Origin: Carposina sasakii
Taxonomy: Eukaryota; Arthropoda; Insecta; Lepidoptera; Carposinidae
Direction of reading: 5' to 3'
Assembly (NCBI GenBank): GCA_014607495.2
Contig: CP053157.1
Location: 310,001-374,000 of the forward strand
DNA length: 64,000 nt
Positions within the stretch are counted from its first letter, which is position 1, and every line of letters begins with the position of its first letter. Both the position numbers and the translations under genes were made by a program. Under the pieces are notes generated by a model, which had not been told where the DNA came from, did not search any database, and saw only the letters and a list, made by a program, of their open reading frames with translations. Below, one piece after another: positions 47,421 to 58,449 of this stretch.

Positions 47421-48292
47421 TTCATTATGTTAAAACTATGTTATAAAATAACTCCCGCGCAGTTCAAAAGTAATTACTTTTCTCATAAATCCAGTTTAAA
47501 ATCGAAAAGACATTTAATGCCGCAGAGGCTATATAACGGGAGTTTGCAGACAGGCACCTAATATCCGGTCTACGTGTTAGGATAAATATATATTGCACTA
47601 CACATGAGACGTGGGGCCTTGGGGACTCAGAGTAACAGAAATATAGAGCGCGAGTCCAGTGATTATAGGTAGACCTATATAAACGTAGGTAATAACTGTT
47701 TTAGATATGGCCTGTAAAACATTCAGACTGAAATCTAGTAATTCGCTATACAATACGCGACATGTTAAAGAAACATAGATTATTTCTTGTCTACATTGAG
47801 CAAAAATGAAAATGATGGAATTACATATCTTTAAGTTCGTTTCTGCGACTGACCTTTAAATTTTGAATTGGTCTTTGCTGGCAAGATGGTGATAAATAAA
47901 ATATATTAAAAAAAAATATTATAAGCTTCACCTAACGTAAGAGTAGTATGGCAAGACTTTAGGTAGAGAAATAAAATATAAAAAAAAAATTCAGCTTCAC
48001 CTACAAATTCGTAAGAGTAGTAGGAAGTTAGTAGTAAAATAAAGAAAGTAAGACTATATAAGTTATAACTTTATATTTTGCTTTGTTACTCTAAGCTATC
48101 TGGATCGAGGGACGGACAATTCAAGTTAACTACGAGAAATAACTTTAAGTTATGTTACCTATTTCAGCTTCTCTATAACCTTTTCACGACGAAATTCCGC
48201 ATGAATTATTACGTACATTATAATACCAACTCAGAGATGATTGACATTTTATAAAAAGGTGAGGAGTGGCATATAATAAATTTAATATATAA
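47421..48292. other. No gene recognised
   Basis: Contains a local near-duplication (AAGCTTCACCTAACGTAAGA at about 47924 and AGCTTCACCTACAAATTCGT at about 47993). No coding region. Confidence 0.4.
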
Positions 48293-48465
48293 ATAAATAC
48301 CTATTCACACACTTCACAGAATATTAACCTGGTCCCACACTAAGATCCCTAAGGTCTTGTATCGTGGGTACTAGGCAACGGTGTCATCATCATCAATTTT
48401 TTTGTGCACCCAGAATTGTACGGCGGGTAGGGTCATTACCAACTACACCAATCGACCGTCAATCT
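48293..48465 (-). repeat. tRNA-derived SINE C, internally disrupted
   Basis: TTCACACACTTCACAGAAT, CCACACTAAGATCCCTAAGG and ACCAACTACACCAATCGACC match the 31994-32240 copy. A CATCATCATCA stretch replaces part of the middle. Confidence 0.7.
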
Positions 48466-48534
48466 ATACTCGTACGAGTATTCTATCTATAATCTATCTT
48501 CTATATCTATTATTCTTCTTCTATATCTTCTATC

Positions 48535-48815
48535 TATCTATACATATAATAAAATTGTAACGGATCGATGTTTGTGCACGCTAATCTCAGAAACTTTCCG
48601 ACATTTTTTTCATATTTTCAGAAAAAAAAGTTTAGTTCGTTTAATTACGCCATTGAAATAAAAATAAAATTTTAACAAAAATGGGATTTTCAAAAAAGTT
48701 GCCCTCATAACAGTTTAAATAACTGATCAACCCTAATGGAGAATCACAAGTGATCCAAAAAACAGCAATGTGTCACACGCGGACGGAGTCGCAGGCGTCC
48801 ACTAGTACACGAATA
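48535..48815 (-). mobile_element. Element sharing both ends, but not its centre, with the ACTAGTGGACGCCC family
   Basis: The left end CATATAATAAAATTGTAACG, GATCG...GCACGCTAATCTCAGAAAC and the right end ACGCGGACGGAGTCGCAGGC, GTCCACTAGT are those of the family in reverse. The roughly 165 bp between do not match the other copies. Confidence 0.65.
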
Positions 48816-50279
48816 ATATTAGATAACCTGACGTATTTAACCCGACTGTATTGTCTTCATCTCCGTCGTCCATAAGCTATAATGCCGTTATTTGAAAAAA
48901 AAAAAAACAAAATTTTGAGATACGTACTTTAGTCAAAACCGATGCGGTTTTATTTGATTCTGTACTTATGTCTGTCATGAATATAATGTGTTTGACCTTA
49001 TAACTGTTACCAGAACCCAGCGGTAGGCTCAGTATAACTTTCTTCGTTACCCTGGAGCTGGTCATCAATCAAACTGTCAATGATGAAGAGCGGACATGAT
49101 CGATCCTCGTTGAAATTGGATAGTCTCGCATATTGTGAATGGCGATGGACATTGTAAAAAGCGAGGAAGTTGAAGATATAACTTGTGGTCATATTTTTTT
49201 GAATTTTATCCGGCTTTACAAGTTAAATTTTCGAAATATATAATCCAGGAAAAAACCATGTTTAAAAATATATAATACTAGGGTGGCAAACACGGAAACA
49301 CGAGAAATATATATTAGAAGATATAATATCGCTCCACATGCCCAAACCACCTCAACACACTTTTCAATCTTCGTCATAATTTAAACCACATTTCTTTATG
49401 ATATAGGTATCAAAGAAAGGTCTTATATTTTTAGTGTGGTGTGGTTACCTGGCAGTCACGACTACGGGGGCCAGATTTAACCGAATGTAACTTTTGAGTG
49501 CCAACTTTTACAAATTAATGGTTGAATTTACAATTGTTTGAGAACTTTTACTAAAGGCTGACACGTACAAAAGCTCTGAACTCCAATGTGGACCCTCAAT
49601 GGGAACGCACATGAGAAGAGACACCCTTTATTTAAACTTGAAAACGTTACCTCTGAGAACCAGATGAATAAGTAACAAAGGGGAAGGTTTAAGCCATGTC
49701 TCAAAAGTCTAAAATTTTAAACTGTTTCAAACTCGTTTGTACAAGATTTTTCAATGTATTATCTCATATCGCAGGTCTTTCTTGGTGCATATGTAATCAA
49801 TCATCAATCTGCTGAATAAAAAATCTCTATTTATCAATATAGATTAACGGAGTTATTACAAAACCGTAATGTTTAAGAATAACATTTGACAGTAAAGCAT
49901 ATGGAATATATAAAATTAGGCAATATTTAACTTCTTGTAATCTAAGTTTTGTAACCCGGTTAGTGTTTAATTAAGTATCTCTATATAAGCGCTAATTCTA
50001 ACGCAAATTACATCTTAGTTCTGAGTATTTAAAAAAGGTGTACCTAATATTGTAAAAATTAGAAAATAATTTTATCATTATGATTTTTTGAGCTAGTTAC
50101 TTTTACATGCTCTTTTCGTACACATATTTGTTTGGAACAGACTATAAATCTCTCGTCTACATATCGTATCTAGTATTCTCTGGAGGACTGTGATCTATTA
50201 AATATGCATGTTTGCAGACAACCGGTAAGATTACTGTAACCTTAGCTATCTTAGTAACTTAGTACTATCTACGCTCTTA
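48816..50279. other. No gene recognised
   Basis: AT-rich intergenic sequence. No domain in any short frame. Confidence 0.45.
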
Positions 50280-50477
50280 GTTTTAAACATGAACGTATAA
50301 AGAATAACGGACAGAGTGTTATGACTGTGACTACACAGAATTAATCATTCATAGTAAGCTCGGCAACGATATTCCATGGAGTAGGGATGTGTTATTCATA
50401 CACACAACAAACCATAGTAAGCTCGGCGCCTACGACAGCATTACGTCCGTTGTTCTTTATACGTTCATGGTTTTAAA
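50280..50477. mobile_element. 182-bp MITE with 8-bp target duplication
   Basis: GTTTTAAA at 50280-50287 recurs at 50470-50477. The 182 bp between begin CATGAACGTATAAAGAATAA and end TTGTTCTTTATACGTTCATG. Within it, CATAGTAAGCTCGGC occurs twice. hAT-like by duplication length. Confidence 0.8.
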
Positions 50478-50894
50478 TGTGATTTTAGAAATGCGAATAT
50501 TTACGACTTTATACTAGCGGATGCTCGTGGCTTTCTCCGCGTGAACTATGTAGAGTGTGCGTTATTCTCATGTATAATCTATATGACTGTCAAGTTTAAT
50601 CTCTTATAGGCAGGCTGATAACTCATAAAAGCAAAGCAGAAGCAATGAGATAGCGAAAATTGCACAATATTCGTGTTAACAATTCAGTAATCGGTGACTT
50701 AAATAAGATTTGAGGTACCTACTTTGTTTTCTCTCTGGTGCTGATTACTAAATAATAATATATTATATTAATAATTTATTTTCGGAAAGAACATTACAAT
50801 ACATTTGTTAGTAAGTACATAAAAACACCACTTAAAATCTATATTAGTAAGGTAAAAAATGTCTTATCACAACATCATGAATCGTTGACTCAAA

Positions 50895-51225
50895 CTAGTG
50901 GACGCCCGCGACTCCGTCCGCGTGGACTACAGAAAAGAAATAAAATATCGAAATTATCCGGGATAAAAACATTTTCCCGGGATAAAAAGTAGCCTATATG
51001 TTAAGTGGGACCTGTCATTCCTGAAAACTGCATCGGAATCGGTTCAGCCGTTTCTGAGATTAGCGTGCACAAACGCACAGACAAACCGACTAACAGACAA
51101 AAAATCCATAAATCATTGTTTTGGGTACTATTGCGTTGATAAAGGTCTGCTATAATATTTTTTCTCATATATCTTCCATGTACAGACAGCGATCCGTTAC
51201 ATTTTTATTTTATGTATAGATTGTG
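50895..51225. mobile_element. ACTAGTGGACGCCCGCGACT-family repeat
   Basis: ACTAGTGGACGCCCGCGACT through TTATTTTATGTATAGA. Well preserved. Confidence 0.83.
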
Positions 51226-51243
51226 CACAAGACACTACAGTTG

Positions 51244-51835
51244 TCATCATCATCAGCCTATTGCAGTCCACTGTGGACGTAGGCCTCCCCCAGGGCACGC
51301 CATAAGACTGCCATGGGGGTGTTGAGCCAGTGTTAGTATAGAAAGTTATATTAGTGTCCAATCAAATATACTATAAGTACTGGGGGTCTACTCTGAAGTG
51401 ACGATAAACGAAGTATGGGCCGAATATCGAGGTGTTTCCTACTACGAACTTCCTTCGATCGGATCAGTCGCGCCGTTTTTTTTCATTCGGTCCGATCGAA
51501 CTCTATTTGACAGGCTTATAATTAGTCAATGTGAATTATTCTCTATGGTTCCGAATGAGTTGTGAACATCCGAAGCAATGTTGTAGTAGGGTCAAAGGCT
51601 TCAATTCGGTCGGGCTTCGGTCGGACCGAAAGATTCGAAAGCGGCATTTCAAAGTAGACCCCTAGGTATGGCACGCTCGTAACCCGACAATCCCGAGACT
51701 AGCGAGGCGATGCATTTTCAGCCCTATGCAACTATGTATACATGCATAAGTATATATGTCACATAACTGTGTTCCCACAGGGGGTATTTGCCCATAGTTA
51801 CCACGCTGGGCAGGCGATTCGGTGACCGTATACAC
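51244..51835 (-). repeat. GATGAT SINE-like repeat split by inserted DNA
   Basis: 51244-51322 (ATCATCATCAGCCTATTGCA to GACTGCCATGGGGG) and 51780-51835 (GGGGTATTTGCCCATAGT to GGCGATTCGGTGACCGTA) are consecutive in intact copies. About 460 bp, including a MITE, lie between. Confidence 0.7.
51383..51662. mobile_element. 280-bp MITE with GGGGTCTACT ends
   Basis: GGGGTCTACTCTGAAGTG at the left pairs with CATTTCAAAGTAGACCCC at the right. Inner words TTCGATCGGATC and GGTCGGACCGAA are partly complementary. Non-coding. Confidence 0.7.
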
Positions 51836-53104
51836 AAATTTACAAAAGAAATGCCTATTAAGCCTAGCTTATCTCTGCAAGAGATTTCTTTCAGCCTACC
51901 AGATAAAATACAATGTAAAAACTTCAGTCTAAACCGTAACTTTCAAAGCCCTAAAGCAGAACAGCTTTAAAGTTCAGGTACCTAGGGAGCCATACATAAT
52001 ATACAGCGACGTGAATTAGACGTTATAAATATTATTCCGCTGAGATAATCGGATATCTTCTTCTATATGTATTTAGGCTTTTCATATGGTCTAAAAGTTA
52101 TTAATTTTACAATTTTGGTGGTCGAAGCGCGAACGAGTGAGATAACTCTAGTATTTAATCATTTCGGAATGCAACACCTTAGTGACAGCAAATTTTTTCC
52201 AAAAAGTGGCGGTAGGCTCACCGTGAGACTGAAAATAAATAGGTTAAAAGTGTGTAATTTGATCACTTCCCCTAATTCTATTTTTAGGTATGTACATGCA
52301 TCATCTGGCTAAAAGGCGTCCAAAATTGTAGGTTTATAGATAGCTAAATTCCGTAAAAATAACGTGTTTATTCTCAAAAATAACTATAGGTATATAATAT
52401 CACTTTAGCGACACAACAGTGAATCAAAATGACACGTTTAGACTCCATAAATTATTACACACAAACTGATAAAACTTTAAATTTACGAGTACGATGTATT
52501 CACATGTGGCTGGTGAACCGGACCGGAGCGCTGCAATCCGGCCAAATCCGCCATTATGTACGGCGGGAATTAGTTTATTATATGGGACACAAACCGGACG
52601 TAGGTCTCAGGTAGACAGGAATACAAAGAAATCATATTTAGGTACGCTTGGCAACCACATTCGCAATAGTTTACCTAACGTAATTCGTGTAGGTATGATT
52701 CAAAATTATTTCAATCTACTTTTTTGGAACGAAGTTCCTTACGGCAGGCTTGGAGGAGATAGGGGATTTACTGCGCGACCGAACTGAAAAAAATGTGATA
52801 GTAAAACCGTAAGAAAAAGTGCGTGGAATAAAACCGTTAAATGAGACGTGCGCAGGCGCGACAGTCGTATACACAAGCGAGTAGTGTATAATACCTTTCT
52901 CTTTCTCCCTCTTTCTTTTCGTTCTCTCATCCCTTCTCTCTCTATTACTACTCCACCCCGCCAATGCATAGTATATACTCATGAATTCATGGACAAGCAC
53001 GTGGCGAATACTCACATTATAGATACATTTTAAACCTAAATAAAATTGAGCACGATTTTTCTTTTACAAATTGTGTCGATTCTACATTAGCCGAAGAAAC
53101 TTCG
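51836..53104. other. No gene recognised
   Basis: The frames at 52067-52312 and 52494-52787 have no domain. CT-rich sequence at 52890-52950. TGCAAGAGATTTCTTTCA (51867-51884, also near 37230) is a short dispersed repeat. Confidence 0.4.
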
Positions 53105-53734
53105 TTCCTACCTAGAGATGGGCAACTTCTGAGAAGATTGAGAAATTACCGGTAAGTTTCCGTATCTTCTCATTTTGGTGAGAAGATAAAATATTATTAA
53201 AAAATATTACTTTTTTCATCAAAGATGCGTTTAAAATTGAAGTAGAATGCATTTTAGGCTACACACAAACATTGCCTACCTGGCGCACGTGCGATCAATA
53301 AAGTTTTTATCTTTAGAAGTTTACCGCATGAGATCTTTTGTACGTGGGTTTCTATTGTTCTTCGTAGAATTTTGTTACAGTCTCGTATTCAAGTTTTCTG
53401 GGAAACTATTCGACCCTCATTAGTACGAAGCAGCTGTTTTATGACACTATGTGCTCAAACATGTCTTTTACTTCAGTCTGTTATTAGTCTTCTGATAGTC
53501 TACTGCTGTGCCGTATGTCTTGAAGGATACTGTTTCGATCACGCTTGTTTATTGGACTCTGATTCTCATTTATACGACGACTTGGCTTGTTAAATTGTTA
53601 CTGTGACTGTTATCTGTGATTTGGACTATCAAAACCGGACATTGGTGAATACTTCTTGATTCGTAAGTACTTTTTATTTTATTATTTTAACATTTTGCAG
53701 ACATTTAGAATATAACATAGAATCCTGTTGGTAC

Positions 53735-54228
53735 TGTTACGACCGGGGAGTTTACCCATTAGCTCACTAGATGTCGCTAGTAGCAGAATAGAACGCAATA
53801 TCGTTTACTAGCATGTTCTGTTGTAGTCTCGGCGTGTTTAGTTTAAGTGTTGTTGAATGAACGCCCGAGAACGTTCCAGGCTTGCCCGGATAACATACGG
53901 GGTTTTTGTAGATGGGTCGCTCGGGTATATTCCCGAATGTTCGGGACCGAACGTCGAGCCGTATAAATACAGCGGATCTCGGCCGACGGAGTCAGTCTTA
54001 ATTCAATCTTTGAATAAGATTGGAAGCTAAATAAGCTAAGGAAAACGATACCAGCGATAGTGTATAGTGAAGAAGTTTACAGTGAACTATTGGAAGTGAG
54101 TGTCTTGTAGTAGAGTTATAGTGATAAGTGCTGGAATTTTGTAACCTGCTCCACCTAATATAGAGTTCTAACACCTACGCTTACCTTTTAATCGGCAGCT
54201 CCGAATCACCCGTACCCAGTACGTAACA
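53735..54228 (+). mobile_element. Solo LTR (494 bp), left arm
   Basis: Begins TGTTACGACCGGGGAGTTTA, ends CGTACCCAGTACGTAACA (TG...CA). GTAC duplicates it on both sides (53731-53734, 54229-54232). A TATA box (CGTATAAATA) with TCAGTCTTA about 30 bp on fits an LTR promoter. No internal retrotransposon genes. Confidence 0.85.
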
Positions 54229-54499
54229 GTACCTTTGATTCTTCTTTATTTTGCAATCAATAAATGTTTTATTTTCATTATTTTTGTAAATAATCTGTAC
54301 TCATTCTAATAGAGAATAGATTTTATTGTACAAAATATATAGGTATTTATTCTAACCATATTCTAATTGCTCGTAATTTTTTATTTTCTATGTATTGTAT
54401 GATCTTGTAAATTTATTTTTGGGCAAATTTTTAAACATAAGAATATTAGTTACATTCATGGTTGCAAAAAAGTTGACGAAACAATCAGACCCTAGTTTC

Positions 54500-54960
54500 A
54501 ACTCGAATTTCCCTTAATAATAAATAAATAAATAAAAAGAACTTTATTCAAAAGTAACAAATTTGCTGCTTATGTTAAGAGTAATATAATTTAGTATAGT
54601 TTTGAAATGGTCGGAGCCTCAGCATTAATGCTGTTTTTCAGTATCCGCCGGGATTTCTTACACTTAGTCTTTATAAATAAAAAACAGTAAGGCATAAAAT
54701 TAGGCATTAAATAAGTAACAAAAATTTGGAATAAGAAAAAAAGCATAAACAAAATAAAATAAACAGAATAAAATAAACGGAAGAGACCAACCGGTACCCC
54801 ATATAAAATTACCTAGCCAGATATTTCAAGTACTGAAAACCATAGACACACATACACCTTTTAAAAACTTCATTCCAATGAAATCTCTCCCCTATCTCTA
54901 AACTACATCCTTGCCAAACTGCATCTTCAAATATAACGTAGTTTCTGCGATTTCGTTATG
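54500..54960 (-). pseudogene. LINE 3' end in the palindrome loop
   Basis: The minus strand has a short frame ending FHWNEVFKRCMCVYGFQYLK, YLAR and a stop, then non-coding sequence ending ACTTTTGAATAAAGTTC and TTTATTTATTTATT. This looks like a 5'-truncated LINE with a short-repeat tail. No catalytic motif is present. Confidence 0.4.
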
Positions 54961-55275
54961 AGTGTGTTTCACTTACATAAAACTTAACCAATAATCCAGT
55001 TTAATAATCGTAAATACGGATACAAGTACACTGAGCTTAGTAAAAAACGCACATTTCTTGCATCTTAGTCTAAGAATTTGCCCAAAAAATAAATTTACAA
55101 GATCATACAATACATAGAAAAAAAAAATTACGAGCAATTAGAATATGGTTAGAATAAATACCTATATATTTTGTACAATAAAATCTATTCTCTATTAGAA
55201 TGAGTACAGATTATTTACAAAAATAATGAAAATAAAACATTTATTGATTGCAAAATAAAGAAGAATCAAAGGTAC

Positions 55276-55769
55276 TGTTACGTACTGGGTACGGGTGATT
55301 CGGAGCTGCCGATTAAAAGGTAAGCGTAGGTGTTAGAACTCTATATTAGGTGGAGCAGGTTACAAAATTCCAGCACTTATCACTATAACTCTACTACAAG
55401 ACACTCACTTCCAATATTTCACTGTAAACTTCTTCACTATACACTATCGCTGGTATCGTTTTCCTTAGCTTATTTAGCTTCCAATCTTATTCAAAGATTG
55501 AACTAAGACTGACTCCGTCGGCCGAGATCCGCCGTATTTATACGGCTCGACGTTCGGTCCCGAACATTCGGGAATATACCCGAGCGACCCATCTACAAAA
55601 ACCCCGTATGTTATCCGGGCAAGCCTGGAACGTTCTCGGGCGTTCATTCAACAACACTTAAACTAAACACGCCGAGACTACAACAGAACATGCTAGTAAA
55701 CGATATTGCGTTCTATTCTGCTACTAGCGACATCTAGTGAGCTAATGGGTAAACTCCCCGGTCGTAACT
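55276..55769 (-). mobile_element. Solo LTR (494 bp), right arm, inverted copy
   Basis: The exact-length reverse complement of 53735-54228, with a few substitutions (for example its first base). GTAC is at 55272-55275 and adjoins 55770. It was duplicated with the arm, not inserted independently. Confidence 0.85.
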
Positions 55770-56573
55770 GTACCAACAGGATTCTATGTATAACATGTCT
55801 GCAAAATGTTAAAATAATAAAATAAAAAGTACTTACGAATCATGAAGTATTCACCAGTGTCCGGTTTTGATAGTCCAAATCACAGATAACAGTAACAGTA
55901 ACAATTTAACAAGCCAAGTCGTCGTATAAATGAGAATCAGAGTCCAATAAACAAGCGTGATCGAAACAGTATCCTTCAAGACATACGGCACAGCAGTAGA
56001 CTATCAGAAGACTAATAACAGACTGAAGTAAAAGACATGTTTGAGCACATAGTGTCATAAAACAGCTGCTTCGTACTAATGAGGGTCGAATAGTTTCCCA
56101 GAAAACTTGAATACGAGACTGTAACAAAATTCTACGAAGAACAATAGAAACCCACGTACAAAAGATCTCATGCGGTAAACTTCTAAAGATAAAAACTTTA
56201 TTGATCGCACGTGCGCCAGGTAGGCAATGTTTGTGTGTAGCCTAAAATGCATTCTACTTCAATTTTAAACGCATCTTTGATGAATAAAGTAATATTTTTT
56301 AATAATATTTTATCTTCTCACCAAAATGAGAAGATACGGAAACTTACCGGTAATTTCTCAATCTTCTCAGAAGTTGCCCATCTCTATTCCTACCTAGTGT
56401 CCCACGACACCACATTTTTTTTTCTAATAAATAGCCCGTAAAATAGTTATTGTACAAATTGCTATCGAAAAGTAGGTAAGAAAAGTAAGATTGTGCGATC
56501 TCCTTTATGATCCTGCAGCTACTGACTACTCCGTTCCAGGTACACAGCCGTGTGTCGGTAAACGTACGTAGGT

Positions 56574-56711
56574 AAAGAGATGGTAAAATTCGTCATCCGA
56601 GTTAAGTGACCCGATAGCTCAGTTGGTGAGAGCGATGCACGGAATGCGAGAGGTCGTGAGTTCAAATCTCACTCGGTAGATTTTTTTTATTTCTTGTTAA
56701 TATTTTATAAA
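56574..56711 (+). repeat. tRNA-derived SINE A, full length
   Basis: AAAGAGATGGTAAAATTCGT leader, box A GATAGCTCAGTTGGTGAGAG, box B GAGTTCAAATCTCACTCGG, then a T-rich tail with TTAATATTTTATAA. Confidence 0.8.
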
Positions 56712-57295
56712 CGTATGTATGTTAACAAAAAGTTCGTGCTTGGGAATTTTAGAAGTATTATGTGACCCATAAACAAAAACCATCGAAAAGGTCCTCTAAC
56801 GAGAATACTGAATGCACCACAGAATGGTTTCAGAAATGAAGCCCTCCGACGTCATACAGTTTTTCATACTTAATGAAGACATAAATAATTTCAATGCGAC
56901 TAACCTTCACAACTCGGGATTCCATGAGTTCTCAGCTTTACCAGCTATCGGCACAAGTTTTCAATTCAAGTAACGCGGAATATTCGACAAGACATGAACT
57001 TCATCGCGGACTATGATACACACGACCGAACTAAATTAAATGAAGCTGTAGTATTTGCGGGTAGTATGAAAATGTTATTGCAAAATAATTTCACTGATAC
57101 CCATAAATTTTGTTTCTGTGTACTAGAGTCCACAACCGGTTGAAACTGGTTCCAGTCAGATGAATCCGCCACTCACCCGCGCAGAATCAGTCGCCCGAGC
57201 GCAGCGAACCCGAACGCACATGTGCAGGAGTAACTACTCATCGTAGATAATTATATTCGCGTAGCTTCCCAAGTATAATTATAAATTGCCGAACA
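56712..57295 (+). other. Probable 5' leader of the LINE plus unassigned sequence
   Basis: The last 100-170 bp before ORF1 (from about 57130) are GC-richer, with AGTCGCCCGAGCGCAGCGAA, as in many LINE leaders. The true 5' end and target duplication could not be found: the 3' flank TTAAACGCAGTGGCG has no upstream match here. Confidence 0.4.
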
Positions 57296-58389
57296 ATGGC
57301 CAAGTGTGCTAAGTGTAACAAGTTACTTAGCAAAAAATCACCAGGACTGCAGTGTGGAAAGTGTAGCAAATGGTTTCACGCTAATTGTACCTTAATTACC
57401 AATGACCAACTGATCGCACTAAATTCAACCGACTCGATCGACTGGAGGTGCAAGGTATGTGTGACTGGTGTGAGACCGAAGCGACTTTCTTGTATCCTGC
57501 CCGATGATGATGATGAAACCAACGAAAATGAGGCGCATACTCCGAATCCCGATTCCATAAGGGAGATCCTAAGTGACTTGCGTAATGAAGTTAAGGAAAT
57601 TATTAGAGCTGAACTACAAAGTACCCTACAACATTACTCGGAAAAAATTGATGACTACGAGCAACGGTTACACACATATGAAAAAAATATAAAGATCTTA
57701 GAAAACCAATGCGGAGATCAAAAAAACTCCTTGAAGAACCTGAGCCTAAAACTAGAAGTGATGGAGAATAAGTTAAACTCGATGGAACAATACCAGCTAA
57801 ATACCCACTTGGAAATCTGTGGCGTAAAGGAGTCTGAAAAAGAAAATCCAGAATATATAGCAAAGAAAGTGGGCTCCCTCATCAACCAAAATGTGGATGA
57901 CGTAATAAAAGTGTACAGAAAGAAAAGCAAGAGTGCGGTAGCGAAGAAAAGAGGACATTCCGTCATCACCGTTATCCTACGAGAAGGATGCCGAGATAGC
58001 TGGCTAGAAGCAGCCAAGGAAAGGGAACTGACCACCGAGCTCTTAGGTTTTGAAGAAAAAGACCGGATCTACCTTCGTGAATCACTAGCGCCAGCAACTG
58101 CATTTCTACTGTGGAAAACAAAAGAGGAACTTTCACTATGGGTGCGCCCACCACCGGGCCCTACACCCTCCACTGACCCACCCATAGTGAATGTTTGAAC
58201 TTCCGAATTGTAACGCCTAATACAATTTCATTTATAAAAGAGGAACTGTCAGGCCTTGTCAAGTTTGTATGGTGTAAACATGGTTCTATTTTAGCTCGTC
58301 AAGATGAAAAAAAGAAACCTATACTGATAAAATCTATTACTGATCTAGACAACGCCAAAAGAATTCTTGAGGACACTAAGAAAATATAG
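57296..58389 (+). pseudogene. LINE ORF1 (PHD finger + coiled coil + FP25-like C-terminus), broken by an insertion
   Basis: The first open part (57296-58198) starts in context ACAATGG. It encodes a PHD-type zinc finger (Cys4, 7, 20, 23, His28, Cys31, 52, 55), a coiled-coil segment at about 85-165 and a nucleic-acid-binding module resembling the baculovirus FP25-like domain found in LINE ORF1 proteins. It should be the RNA-binding partner that coats the LINE transcript. At 58132 a 104 bp insertion plus a 12 bp duplication adds 116 bp. This shifts the frame, inserts foreign residues and stops at 58196-58198. The original C-terminus (SGLVKFVWCKHGSILARQDE onward) continues in another frame to a stop at 58387-58389. 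The intact protein would have been about 325 residues. ORF1 is therefore inactive in this copy. Confidence 0.88.
58120..58247 (+). mobile_element. SINE-like long-stem element (copy B) inserted in LINE ORF1
   Basis: AAAAGAGGAACT at 58120-58131 recurs at 58236-58247. The 104 bp insert begins TTCACTATGGGTG, continues GCCCACCACCGGGCCCTACA, has the complementary CACCCATAGTGAA, then the tail TTTGAACTTCCGAATTGTAA, CGCCTAATACAATTT. It is shorter than copy A because the internal loop is missing. Confidence 0.85.
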
Positions 58390-58449
58390 TCATGTAAGTC
58401 TTTTATATTTTACTGTTTTTATTAAATTGCCAACTCAACTGTCATCGTA

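Larger units (their letters stand above)
53105..56394. mobile_element. 3.27-kb hAT-type element with ~1.3-kb inverted arms
   Basis: The 8-bp duplication TTCCTACC (53105-53112 and 56387-56394) flanks ends TAGAGATGGGCAACTTCTGA and its complement, which is the hAT signature. The arms (about 53113-54431 and 55075-56386) are near-identical inverted copies, each carrying the same solo LTR and the same 73-residue TTG-started frame. The loop is about 640 bp. No transposase is present, so it would depend on another hAT element. Confidence 0.9.

Noticed and set aside
52716..53015. Overlapping arginine/lysine-rich frames on the minus strand
   Set aside because: They are produced by a CT-rich simple-sequence stretch (52890-52950). 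No conserved motif.
53372..53593. A 73-residue frame conserved in both arms of the palindrome (also 55906-56127)
   Set aside because: Its conservation is explained by the arm duplication. It starts at TTG and has no recognisable domain, so it is not supported as a gene.
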